Assembly (NCBI GenBank): GCA_947172415.1
Contig: OX359199.1
Coordinates: forward strand, 6,649,884-6,713,883
Reading direction: 5' to 3'
Length of the DNA stretch: 64,000 nucleotides
Source of the DNA: Chondrosia reniformis
Taxonomy: Eukaryota; Porifera; Demospongiae; Chondrillida; Chondrillidae
Below the pieces are notes generated by a model. It saw nothing but the letters and a program-made list of their open reading frames with translations. It had not been told where the DNA came from and ran no database searches. The position numbers were made by a program, and so were the translations under genes. Shown one piece after another: positions 14,977 through 26,900 of the stretch; position 1 is the stretch's first letter; every line of letters begins with the position of its first letter.

Positions 14977-17449
14977 TCACAGTAAGGAGATGCTAGAGGC
15001 TGCAACGTGTTGAGTTATAACCTTGATTGCTTGCTCAGTTGATTGATAGATTCTTGCATCATACATCCAGTCTTTAGCCACTCTCTGAGGTTCTCCTCTC
15101 AGCTGGTTCATGTAGCGCAGAGCCATCTCCAAATCACCTTTCTGCATGTACATATTAGCTTGATTCAGTAATACATAAGTGTTCATTGACTCCAAAGGTG
15201 TATCCATGGTAACGGACTTGCTGGATACAGAGTTGAATGTGAGAAAGGAGTTGACAGCTGACACTATATGGGTCCCCAAGCCTCCTCCTTCTTCGGGCAC
15301 CAGAGCCACTCTCCTGCAAATGGTGGATACCCTGTTGAATCGCTCATGCAAAGCTGCTAAGGGCTGAACTCCCTTTCCTGTGGCGTCTTGGGGTAAACCC
15401 GTCAATATATGTTCAATGAAAGTGTTTCCTTCTGCAGCTTCTCTGAGTGCCTGAATTTCAGTTTTGAATGAATAATAATCATCAGGTCCTTCTTCTCTAC
15501 TAGCGTGAAGCAACGCTAGTGTCAGAGCTTCACAAGCAGCTCTCAAGTTTTCTTGTTTTCTGACTTCACTACTCACGTCTGTCATCGAGTGAACCATTGA
15601 ATCAACAGCATCAACGTGAGCCTTGGCTTTGGCCAGTTCTATCTGATGCCGTTCATCCTTTGCCGTCAACTCTCTTGTCATACTCTCCGTCCACTTGTGG
15701 TTAAGGTCATACGCCTGGCTTGATAGCAACCTCTCTTGTTCCTCCTTCTGGGCGAGGACCTGCCTGGTGATGTGGTCTCTCAACTTTGCCTCATACTGTA
15801 GTTCATAGGCATTGGCCTACATACAAGTAATTATTGCTAATCTGACTACCTTAATAGCAAGCACTGTATATAGAGTATACAAATACACTGAGACAATAGA
15901 TCTGTGTTTCTACAAAAAAATAGTGCAATATTGATTTAACAAATAATGACATTCATTTGTACCTGATTTTTCAATTCCTCTCTATGCTCAGCCTTCACCT
16001 TCTCCAAGTCAGCTTGCACTCGAGCTTCTGTTATATTTTCTATTTCTTCTTCTTGCAGTTTCAAAGCATTGTTAATCATCTCCTGGTCTCGGCCTTCCAG
16101 TTCTTCGATCCTCTTCTTCATCCGATTTATCTGCTCCTGTGAGACTGTGAACATGTTCTGTAGCTCCTTAAAAGCTTCAGAAGACTCAGCAGTTGGGATC
16201 TGTTTTTCATTAAGGTCCGGCTCTCTCTTTTGCTGGGCTAGCTGGGTCTCAAACTGTTCAATATCTTTACGGGCCTCAATGACCGCTTTGTCACTCTCTT
16301 CCACCTCTGTTGCCAAAGAGTTGAGAAACTGTTTTGCCTCCTCCACTTTCATTTCTACACCATCTTTATCTGCTTGCCTTATTGCCTTTTCCAAAGCTTC
16401 CTTTTTAGCTGTAAAGCTTATCAGATGCTCAGAGTAGTTTTGTTCCATTGAGGAAATCTGCTCTTTGGCAGCCGTTACTGCAGTAGTAGCTTCTTGGATA
16501 CTGCCTGGTTTATTAAAGGAATATTCAAGGCTCTGCGAGGAGCTTTTTATTGTATCAACAAGATCTTTTTGGACAGACTTAATGTCCTTTGCAGTAAGGG
16601 AAAAACTGTCCATGGCTTTAGTGAGATCCTCCTCTGAAGATGAATAATCATTAATGGCCTTCAACTCCATCTCTGTAAGCTCAACTCCACTGGTCTCCTC
16701 TACTGTTATTGAGGAAGGAGGAGTGGAAACAATAACTTCACTCTTCTGGTCACCCATTCCTTCCTTCTCAGAAGCAGTATGGGAGAGTGATGGAGAATCG
16801 TCAGTTCTTGTTCCTTCCTTCAGAGGAGCAGTCTCCTTCCCAATAACCTGCTCCGGTTGCTTCAGGCTGTCCTTGGTCACTGGGTTGGGAGTAGCCTTGC
16901 TCTGATCTGGTTTGAATGGTGTGTTTGGTGGAGATTTACTTTCAAATCTGCTCTTAACTTTACCAATGGCAGTTGACACATTCAAGACAATGTCCTCAAA
17001 CGTTTCTATGGTTTTTGTCTTAGTTCGTTCATAGCGCCTACTAAACCCGGGTAGATATTGCTCCACTTTTCCCCTTGCACCGGGTACCAGCTCTATCACT
17101 CCTACAGTGCACCCTACGCCTAGAGCTGTCAGTCCTAGGAACTTGGTCAGACTGCCGCCGGTAGTGCTACCAGTCGAGGCACTCCTTTGACTGAGCAGGA
17201 AAGGAGTACGCGACCTAGTCTGTGCACAAAGATAAGCAAAACAATCAATTCCTGGAAAATTCCACTTGTTATTTTGAATGACATTATTAAACTGCAAACT
17301 ATCAACCAACGATGTGCATTTCATATACCGCGGGATAAAAGATTTTTACAATTTAAAATTATTATAAAACCTTTGTGATATCAACCTACCAGTAAAAGAG
17401 AAGAGTTTCTGGTTGAGAGTGGAAACAGGAGAAACCTCTGAGCAGCCAT
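14977..17449 (-). CDS. IMMT: MICOS complex subunit MIC60 (mitofilin)
   Basis: Three exons, 17390-17449, 15963-17219 and 14977-15816, give 718 residues (human about 758). The first 45 residues are basic and hydroxylated (MAAQRFLLFPLSTRNSS), a mitochondrial targeting sequence. One membrane segment lies at about 47-64 (FLGLTALGVGCTVGVIEL). A Ser/Pro-rich linker and long coiled coil (about 250-500) follow. The C-terminal mitofilin domain includes KGDLEMALRYMNQLRGEPQ and KDWMYDAR. MIC60 anchors cristae junctions in the inner membrane. The first intron separates most of the targeting peptide from the rest. It is divergent from the FERM gene with 113 bp between starts and convergent with GTPBP4 (195 bp between stops). 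Confidence 0.93.
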
Positions 17450-17562
17450 TTTAGACACGTGATCACCGAGCATTCCATGAATTTCATTAAACTGATTTGA
17501 GGGAATTCTTGGGCAGTGAGAAGGTAGTAAAGGAATTATAATACACACTAATACGAAAGATC
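17450..17562. promoter_or_regulatory. 113-bp shared promoter between MIC60 and the FERM gene
   Basis: Only 113 bp separate the two divergent start codons. CACGTGATCA lies next to the MIC60 start. No TATA box is obvious. Confidence 0.5.
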
Positions 17563-20087
17563 ATGTTTAAGAGAAATGAAGAAGTATTAGAATGTCATAT
17601 CGAACTATTGGACAATTCAAATCTTCAGATCGATTTGCCGGTAAGTGTATTTACACACTTCATCCGTCAACCTGCATTGAGATAATGTTCTGGTTTGACG
17701 GCACAGCGGAATGCTACCGGTCAGGTGTTGGTAGACAGAACGTACCAGCTTCTCAATTTAACAGAAACGGACTACTTTGGGCTCAGGTACTACGACCAGA
17801 AGGAACAGCCGGTATATACCATTCTTAAGCTTAAGCTTATGGGTTCCAGATTTAGCTTGTTAGTGATATATTTTCTTCTGTAGCACTGGGTGGACCATGA
17901 AAAGGTGCTGCGCAAGCAGTTGAAACAAGTGAAAAGTAAGATGGGTGCTGTTAGATGTCTGCTGTTAGAGCGCGTACGTATGTACTAGACCAAAGTTGTC
18001 CTTGTTAATTGTGTCCCGTGTCAGGAGTTATCAGTTTAGGAATGTTACGGACCGACCTAACAGGAAGACTGTTAATATAGCTGAATTGTCACATCTCATT
18101 TCCAGTCCAAGTGCAAATTCATAGGTCTTTCTCTTTCTTGTCTGCTGTATAGGAAAACCTTACACATTCTATTTCATGGTCAAGCTGTACCCTCTCCATC
18201 CATCCTACCTCTTTGAGGAGGTAACGAGGTACTTTGTGTCACTGCAGATCAGAAGAGATGTAATGGACGGATTGTAAGTGAACTGGTCTATTATTCTCCC
18301 AAAACCTAGTCCTAATTTCAAAGTCCCATCATGTAAGGTTTCATTAGTGAACAAGATATTATTCTATTCATATATGTAGTGGCACCTGTTGCCTACCTGG
18401 TCTTGATAATACTGTAAGCGGTGCCTTTATATAATACGGCCACATTTCTGAGAATGCTTGATTTCCTGCACTAAAGAATACAATACTTTCATTTTTCACT
18501 TTATATATGCATTATTAGTATGTATTATTGAAAGCCTATACCTAAAGTATTGTGGGAATGTGGTTTGTGTAAGGACTGGTGTGGATAGTGAAACTGAACT
18601 GTTTGCAAATACTAAGTTGTGATGTTCTTTTGTACTTTAGTTTGCCTTGTCTCGAGGAGACGCAAGCCATCCTAGCCGGCTACATTGTGCAGGGGGAGTT
18701 TGGAGACTATGACCCCACGGAACACACTCCTGGATATCTTGATGAATATCCATTTGTGCAGGATAAGGTAAACGTTTGATATGTTTCTATTTGTGGCAGC
18801 CTCTCCATGTTCTGTACTGATATAATGCATTCCACTGGTCTGTCATCAGTTGTCTTGGTTTGGCCACCTCTAAATACAGTAGCATTTAATGACATTAATT
18901 ATCCATTATGCTCCTTAAGGACTTATTTGAAGGTGTTTGAAGTAAATAAAAAGTACAGATTGCTCAATACTCATTAAATATGTACAAAATTCCATGAAAT
19001 TACTCTCAATTGTGTGGTACTTGTAAGGCACACATGAAAAACAACCTCTGCAATCAAATGAAGCAGTGTACTGGAGTTACTGGATATATTATGTTTTAAA
19101 TGTAGAGTGGTTTTACTACTGGTACCAACTGCTCACCAACTCTTTCCTAATTTTTAATCCTGCAGCTTCCCGAGTTTCTCAGTCGTGTTATAGAGCACCA
19201 CAAGAAGAATAAGGGTCTGACTCCAGGCCATTGTGATAGGCGGTTCCTTGATATTGCATACAGACTGCCTCTTTACGGCATTGACATGCACACTGTAATG
19301 GTAAGGACACTACGCAAGACACTTTGGAGTGTCCTAGACTCCAATAATTGTTATTTTAATGTGCCCCACTTGTATCTCCTGTTTTCATTGTGTGTTTTCG
19401 CAGGATTATAATAGCATTCCTCTCTTCCTGGGTGTGTCTGGTAATGGAATTACAGTCTATTCTGGAGAATTACCAGATGTGGTTCAGCTAAACAACTTTC
19501 CCTGGTACGTAACCATGGCAACCTACATTAGAGACTGCTTTTTCATTCACAACTTGTTTGTTCAAATTTTTGTTGTAATGTTACAATTTATAAGTTTAAA
19601 CATTTACTGGTTTGACAGGGTACGAGTGTCTGCTATCAAGTATAAGAACAAGAACTTGATTTTAGATATGGTGCCCAGTCATGATCAGGAGTATGATGAG
19701 TCAATCATATTTCAGATTCACAGTAGGACTGCCTGTAAGGAGCTGTGGAAGTCGTGTGTGGAGCATCACGCCTTTTTCCGTAGCTTGAGATCTGATAGAA
19801 GGGCAAGTAGCACAAACTTTCTCTTTAGACGAGGTTCTACTTTCAGATACAGGTTAGGGCACTGAAATGCTGGCTGACACACCAACTGTGATGTGTTGTC
19901 AGTAATAAAATTAAATTCTTTTTATTTTTGTTGATTAACCTTGTTTCTCTCTCTCTCGCTACCAAGTGGTCGCACACAGTTGAAATTGCTAGAGGATGGA
20001 GTACTACGATCCCAAAGACGCAGATCAAGTTCTCAGAAATTTGAGAGGTTTGTAAATGTCATTCTAGCCCTAAGGAAATTCCATTAG
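17563..20087 (+). CDS. FERM-domain protein of the 4.1 / EPB41L / FRMD group
   Basis: Nine exons, 17563-17640, 17707-17811, 17884-17935, 18153-18273, 18641-18767, 19166-19300, 19404-19504, 19619-19852 and 19967-20087, with consistent phases, give 357 residues. The F1 lobe has LNLTETDYFGLRYYDQ. The F2 lobe reads LAGYIVQGEFGDYDP and HTPGYLDEYPFVQDK. The F3 lobe reads ACKELWKSCVEHHAFFR. A FERM-adjacent segment follows (FLFRRGSTFRYSGRTQ). The FERM fold links membrane-protein tails and phosphoinositides to the cortex. The protein stops 28 residues after that motif, so it lacks the spectrin-actin or PDZ parts of larger relatives. Which subfamily it belongs to is not resolved. An AATAAA lies at about 20459. 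Confidence 0.9.
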
Positions 20088-20661
20088 AATAGTATATGGT
20101 ACATGTATACAGTAGTAGTAATGACATTGTTGTCATGGTTCGTTGTCTTTAAGTTGTTATTGTATACCTATAGATTAAGTCAGCATCGATTTAGTGGGCA
20201 TTCACATGGAAAAGTTGATCAAAGAAAATGATATAGATCAGTAAACTTCAGAATCATTCTTGGTTATATGTTTTCATTCTTTATAATGTACCGATATTCA
20301 CCTTTAGCCTGTTTGCAGAACTTGTAACATTTAACTGCTGTTCCTAGGTTTATATGTACATATGTATTGCGTATGTACATATACATAAGTACATTTTACA
20401 TAAAAGTAATTTTGTAACTGTAATTTTAAATAGTTATATATTAGTAGTACATAGTTGCAATAAATGAAGCTGAAAGAGTTTTAATATTTTGAGGTTGTTT
20501 CACCTGTGAAATGCATTTTCACGCAAGTAGAACTCCAGTTGGACAAGCTAGAGATTTTTACATTCAAACAGTATCTCAATTATGTAATTTACAACTATCA
20601 TGAAAATGATCATCATTAAAACAGTTCTAATGATAAACTTGCACAACAAAGAATTTTCATG
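20088..20661. other. Convergent intergenic region between the FERM gene and CDC26
   Basis: AT-rich 3' flanks with poly(A)-type AATAAA near 20459 and short alternating TGTACATATG palindromes near 20354-20395. No gene is seen. Confidence 0.6.
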
Positions 20662-20844
20662 TCAAGATTTTGAAGATGAGGTTGGAATTGAACTGGCAAG
20701 TGAGGCTTCTGCAGTAGCCTGGGAAGTTGTAGGAGTTCTTGGTCCATTATCATTGTCCGTAGATTTTTCTCTCTTTCGCAATGCCTCATACTCTGCTAAA
20801 TCTGAAGGCTTTAGCTCAATTCTGGTCAATTTCGTACTCAACAT
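20662..20844 (-). CDS. CDC26: Anaphase-promoting complex subunit CDC26
   Basis: A 60-residue single-exon gene. Its start, MLSTKLTRIELKPSDLAEYE, matches the conserved N-terminus of CDC26/APC12 (human [20 protein letters not shown]), the part that threads into the CDC16/APC6 TPR groove and stabilises it. The rest is a low-complexity Ser/Thr/Ala tail, as in other animals. I chose this ATG because family members begin exactly here; the frame is open 19 codons further upstream, but those are basic and unlike the family. It is divergent from CFAP43 with 74 bp between starts and convergent with the FERM gene. Confidence 0.85.
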   Translation of the reverse strand: MLSTKLTRIELKPSDLAEYEALRKREKSTDNDNGPRTPTTSQATAEASLASSIPTSSSKS

Positions 20845-20918
20845 TATGCATAAACGAATTGCGAAAGCGGCAAAATGGCGGGGAAAGCGTTGCCATGGCA
20901 ATCAACTAAAGAACAAAA
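20845..20918. promoter_or_regulatory. Shared CDC26/CFAP43 promoter with an X-box-like RFX site
   Basis: Seventy-four bp separate the divergent starts. GTTGCCATGGCAAT at 20889-20902 matches the X-box consensus GTNRCCNNRGYAAC at all but the last base and ends 16 bp before the CFAP43 ATG. RFX factors bind X-boxes in ciliary promoters. An ATG at 20875 opens a short upstream reading frame, so it could be a minor start or regulatory uORF. Confidence 0.7.
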
Positions 20919-23900
20919 ATGGCGTCGGATCAATCTCTAAAATTGCTGTAAGCAATGCGTACATGCAGTAACATGATACTGATCTGCAGAGTATAATTAA
21001 AATAAATGCATTTTTAAATGTTATTCCTCAGTTGGTCTGCTGGATATCAAGATGGTGATCTGATATTCCCAGAAGACGGCCAGTTGTTATACGGCAGTGG
21101 AAATACCCTCACTTTCATAAGGAGAGATGGGTCCCATGTAAAGTCTTTCCAAAGTCTCGGTGAAGAGATTGGACGTTTATCGATGTGTTCTACTAATGAA
21201 TTGCTAGCTTATTCAGAACTGGGTTCTAATCCCCGTATATTTGTGTTGTCTTATCCTAACCTTGAAGTCGTCTCCATGTTGAAAGGTAATATGGACATAT
21301 CTGTCGAAATTTAGTAATATTAGACGATTCTGAGTAAGGCTGTATGCCAGACTCAGTTGATACTGAGAGTTTTGCAACGTCCCTATATTGAGTGCTGTGT
21401 TTTGTAATCAGATATGTTATATCAACAAAAACTGTACTATATTCCTGGTCAATGGTAGGTGGTGCTAGCCGGAAGTACATTCATTTGGAGTTTTCAAGAA
21501 GTGGTAACCATCTTTTAGCTGTATCTGGTCTCCCAGACTTCAAACTGTTTATTTGGTACGTATGTACGTGTATATATACAAAGCAGGTACCATATGTGCA
21601 AGCATGTTCATTAATATGACAGGACTACAGTCACTGGTGAGATGGTTCATTCAGTAGAGGTGGGGCAAGGTGTACAGGTTGCCTCGTTTAACCCCCTCAA
21701 CTGGAAGCAGCTCTGTACTCTCTCAGAATCTGATCTGTGCTTGTGGAATCTTGAACAGTGTGGAAAGGATTACAAGTTCTCTAAGATGTATGCACATATG
21801 TGTATGTTAGCTGGTAATGGATTAAATATACCATTTCTGTAAACCTATGTACATATGTACATTCAAACCCTGTTAAGATGCGAAAATGATTGGGACCAGA
21901 AAATTCATCTTAACAGAACTGTAGTTATAGTATGTACGTATATACTAAATGCAAGTTTAAATTTTACTGTGACATTATTTATTTACTGCTCAGATCTGTG
22001 CAGCTTCCTACAACTTCTAGTGCTGTCGGTTCCAAGCTTGAGCCACATTCAGACCAGCTGGCCCCTCTCCCACATGACAAGAAGGGATTGATCCTCTCAC
22101 AAGCTCTCTTTGCTCAATCCTTCATTGATCCTCATTTAAGAGCCAAGCCAGTGTTACCAAGATCACACTGCTGGACACCGACTGGAGGTAGCCTTTGTAA
22201 ATGAGATGCTCCTATGTGTGTATGTATGTATGTATGTATGTTTCATATTACACAAAACTGTTTCTATGCATATACAACTGGATAAGTTAACTAACTTTAT
22301 ATATTATCACTGGCATATACGTATGTACATATATATGTATGTGTAATCTGGTATTTCTGGTTGGACAGGTATATACTGTGGGTGTCAGGGAGGTCAGCTG
22401 TTCCTAGTGGATGCAGAGACAGGGTCTGCAACAGTACTCGTAAACCCAACTGCAGTTACAGAGGCCATAAAGCCGCTACTGAAGGACTACATTGGAGAGA
22501 TGGTTCAAGGTGTGAGATCAGGTGGAGTGGGTGCTGATGCAGTGGGAATGGAGAGGGTGGAGGAGGAGAGAGAAGTGGACCTTGGTCCAAAGGGGAAGCC
22601 TGCCTGGAAGGTGGTCACTGGTGGTGACCTAGATCACCTGCAGCTGAACAGAAGAGGGCTCTACACAGCAGGAAAGGTACAGTACATACAGTACGTACAT
22701 ATTAATACTGTATCCCTTTATGTATGTGTGTACGTATGTATAAGTGTCTATGTATCTTTGTAGAATGGGATTATTTACTGCCTGGATTTATCAGATGAGT
22801 TGAAGATTTTGGACTACTGGAGTGTTGGGGATCCTATACACAAGCTACTGTGGTCAGCTTCCTATGACAAGCTTGCCCTCAGCACTCCACAGGTGGGAGC
22901 ATCATACGTCACGTGTGTAGCTACCTTCTAGTGATTAGACTGTTTTATCTGTGTGAGGTTAATGAAACTCATTCTCATGCACAGGGAGCTATCTATTTGG
23001 CCGAGCCGTTCAATCTGTGCAGCTCAGAGTTGGTAGTAAACTATGGGTGTGGAGAGTTTATTGGAGTGTGTGCCATGAAGACAACCAACAGATATTGTAT
23101 AGTAAGTTAACATGGCAGCATGCATGGGTGGGTGTGCTCTTACACAAGGTACATACATAAGTATGTTCCTATGTGATCAATGCATTAGATATACATATAC
23201 ACGTATGTACATATGTATTCATTCTTATGTCTTAAATTTCAGACATGTCGTAGCAATGGAGTTACCCAAGTCTGGTCAGTGCACGATGCTGGATTAATAT
23301 CTACTTTCGACCTACAAACTCCTGTGAGATTCTATACAGCACACACTACCTTACACAAATCTCTATCTTTACACTTTTGTAGCTAATTGAAAATAAAATC
23401 ATACAGCTAATTAAAGCTCAGTGCACTTTCTGCTGTGACTATGTATATTCTAACTGATTTACTCCAGTGAAGGTGAATATCTAGGTTTTAACATGTGTAT
23501 GTTTGTGTGTGCTGTAGTGTTGTGTCGTGGCTACATTGGCAAGCTGCTCTGCAGTAGCAATTGGATCAGAGAATGGCTTTGTGCACATCCTCAGCCTTCT
23601 GAGACCCAGAAGGCCAACTCTGGTCTCCAAGCTACACCTATTTCACACTCCCATCTGTCAGATCATTCCAGACAAATCTGGACAGTACATTGTAATCTCA
23701 GGAAAGGACACACAGATGATTTACATTCTCGATGCTCGACCTTCAGAAAACTTTCAAGTCATTGGTAGAATAGGTTAGAACATGTGAAAATGTACGTACG
23801 TACATAATATTTATTTTAGAATTATGTAGGATGTTAGGTCCGTTAATGAATACGTACGTATATACGTAGAACTGTCCTATTAGATTACTAGTTGGGTGTG

Positions 23901-26900
23901 TGTATATTTTAGATGTGGGCTGCTCATTTGATTACATGACAGTCGGAGCAAAGCAGGGTCATTTGCAGTTGGTAGTGTCAGCAAAGTCTGAGGAATCAAC
24001 AGAGACTATGATATTCAGATACCTCATCAACTCATCCATACATCAACACAGTTAGTACTTTATTGTAGGTGCAGTGATAGTGTACTTTATTAGCTGATGT
24101 ACCGCTCTTGTGTCCCTTCAGATGAGGAGGCCTATGTTGATAAAACACTACTTTTAAAGGATTCCTTTACCTCAGTAAAATCTTTGAAGATTTTTCACTT
24201 GATAGAAAGGTTGACATTGGTGTCTCAAGATAGAGCCATTGCAATACTATCAAAGACCAGAGAATCTGTTTCCATTGATCTAACAAGTGAAGGGTCTGCT
24301 GTATGTATCTTAGCACAGTTAACAGATGAAACTGGAAAGGTTTTATAATTATATTTGGTTTTTCAAAAATTAGGCTGCCCTGGAGTGTCAGATTCTTCCT
24401 ACCAGGCATGAAATGAGAGTAAACTTTCTGTCTAGGTCCTTCACAGGGTCTCTGGTAGCCAGTGGAAGTGCCGATGGAAAACTCCGGCTTAGCGACGCCT
24501 TTAGACCAGTAAGTGCCTTTATATAATCCATTGTGACAGCTTTATGTAGCGTGGCCTGTTGGTCTAGCGGTATGATTCTCGCTTAGGGTGCGAGAGGTCC
24601 CGGGTTCAACTCCCGGACAGGCCCTTTTTTACTTTTTTTAACGTATTGCTTTCCAACCATTACAACGCATACAATTTTGCTGTAGGACGCAGTTTTTACT
24701 GTTGCACATGGCTTACGCTCCTCTGGCTGCAAGGATGGCGCCTTTAGCTTCAGAGCAGACTGCTTGCTTTCTGTTGGAGACAAAGGCATTCTTCTGTGTT
24801 GGAATATTGAGTGAGTGTCTTCCAAACTTCACTTGTATGAACACTTACAACACAGGAGCACTGTTAATGAGAAACTACATGTGTATGTTTGTATAGAGGA
24901 AATATTCCAGGTAAGACCAAAGCTGCAGAGAGCGCATCAAAGTGGAGAACTGAACACAGAGAACTTTACAGAGAGCAGAATGACGTAATGAGAAAGATGA
25001 CTCCTCTTGGAAGAGTTGAAGGTTACGGCAGCGATGATGAAGATACAGCCTCTGATGCTGTAAGAGAGCGTGGAATGGCTGAAGGGAGCTCAGAAGACAT
25101 GCCATCAAGGACACAATCAGGAGCTGTGGGAGAGAGGAAGACTGATAGCATAGCTCCAAGCAGGGCCACCAGCGCTAGAGTAAGCTTCCACACAGACACT
25201 GAATCAACCAAGACTACAGAGAACACATGGCTGGAGAATATTGAAGAGAGTGTTAGTGTTTGATTTGGTGTTAAGCTGGCTCGTGTTAGCTGCTGTATCT
25301 ATTCCTATAGTCTGGCCAGAGTGAGGATGGTCAGTATACAGAAATGAAGGACGAGCTGAGGCAGGAGTTATTGAGCCTGCGTGAGAAGGTGTTGAAGATG
25401 ATTGCTGAGAATGAAGCATTGCCAGATATTGAAAAGTTGGAGCGACATGAATTCATTTTGAACACTGAAGAATATGACAAAATGGTATCAGAAGAAGAAA
25501 ATATTTTACATGAGGTACGTACGTACACTGTCTATTCCTATACATACATTATGTAAGGTCTAATATACGTATACATTTGCTGCATATGTATACGTATACA
25601 GACATACAATGGCAAGTGTCTCCTGGGTTGTCTTAATACATAAATTCCTTATGTTGAATTCTCTTGTTTTGCAGGTAACTGAAGAAATGGAGTTGTCGAA
25701 TTTAGCTCAGCTTTACATTAAGGATGTCATCAAGAGACAGTGCTGGGATGAAATGATGGTGAAAGGAAAGGTTATCAAGGCAAGTCACATTTCTCTTCTA
25801 CTGATGTACTGAATGGTCTGTCACTAATAAAGACAGTCAATTTGGGGATTCTTTGGACTTCCCTTACCAGTCGTTTTGCCATACGGCTAACTATATCAAG
25901 TTTTCATTTCGGAATGTTTACCTACATATCTGTATTCATATACATACATGTATTCATGTATATGTATTCATATACATACATAGGTGTTTGGCTATCAATG
26001 TTATACGTACGTATGTTTATGTATTGAATAGGCATTTCAGTCCTCTCTGGAAGTGAGCAACTATGCTCTGCACCAGAGGAGCCAAGAGGAGGAGAAAGAA
26101 CTGATGACAATTAAAAGCTTGAGGCAGATGGAGTTGGCTGAGACAGAGGTACGTACAAGTACATATGTACGCTCTGCCTTACATCTTGCTTGTGTACCAA
26201 ATAACTGAGTGTTGTACTGTATGCACTCTTTGCCTCCATTCTAGACAAGAGGAAAGTACATACTAAAGAGTGACCAGCAGACAGAGGTTAGTATATATAT
26301 GTGTATATGTACCTACAATGACATTCCATTTAGTACTTCATCAGTCTTAAGCTTCGTTTTAGTATTGGTAAGGTTTTCCATAATGTATTCTTTTTATTTA
26401 GGTTGGACAAGATGAAGAGGAAGATTTGGTGGGCAGAGAGGAAGAAATGGGGGAAACGTTTGCACTTGTTGGGAGCACTGGAGCCAAATTTGGAGCTGAT
26501 AATCCACTTCTCTACAATCAGTTTGATCTGTTCAGCACTGGACAAATGAAACATCAAATCATTCTATTGCAAGATTGCATATATAACATCAAGTTGGCAT
26601 TTAATAAGGAGTTTGATGAAATTCTTAAACAAAAGGAAATTGAAATTCAAAGAATTAATGTACGTATGAGGCTTATACTGCACTCCACTGTAACTGGTGA
26701 TTTCAATGTTTGAGAAGTCCTAATTGTCTTGTATGGTTAGGAACGCAACCAGCGCATTGCCAAGATAATTCTGGATCTTCAGCTGACTGATAAAGTGCTG
26801 CAGCCAGCTTTAGGCAGCTTTGAGAAGCCGGAAATGCTCTTTGAAGTCAAGGACTCTGAAGTTAGGGTTGATCACTTTGTTTCAGAAGAAGAACAGAAGC

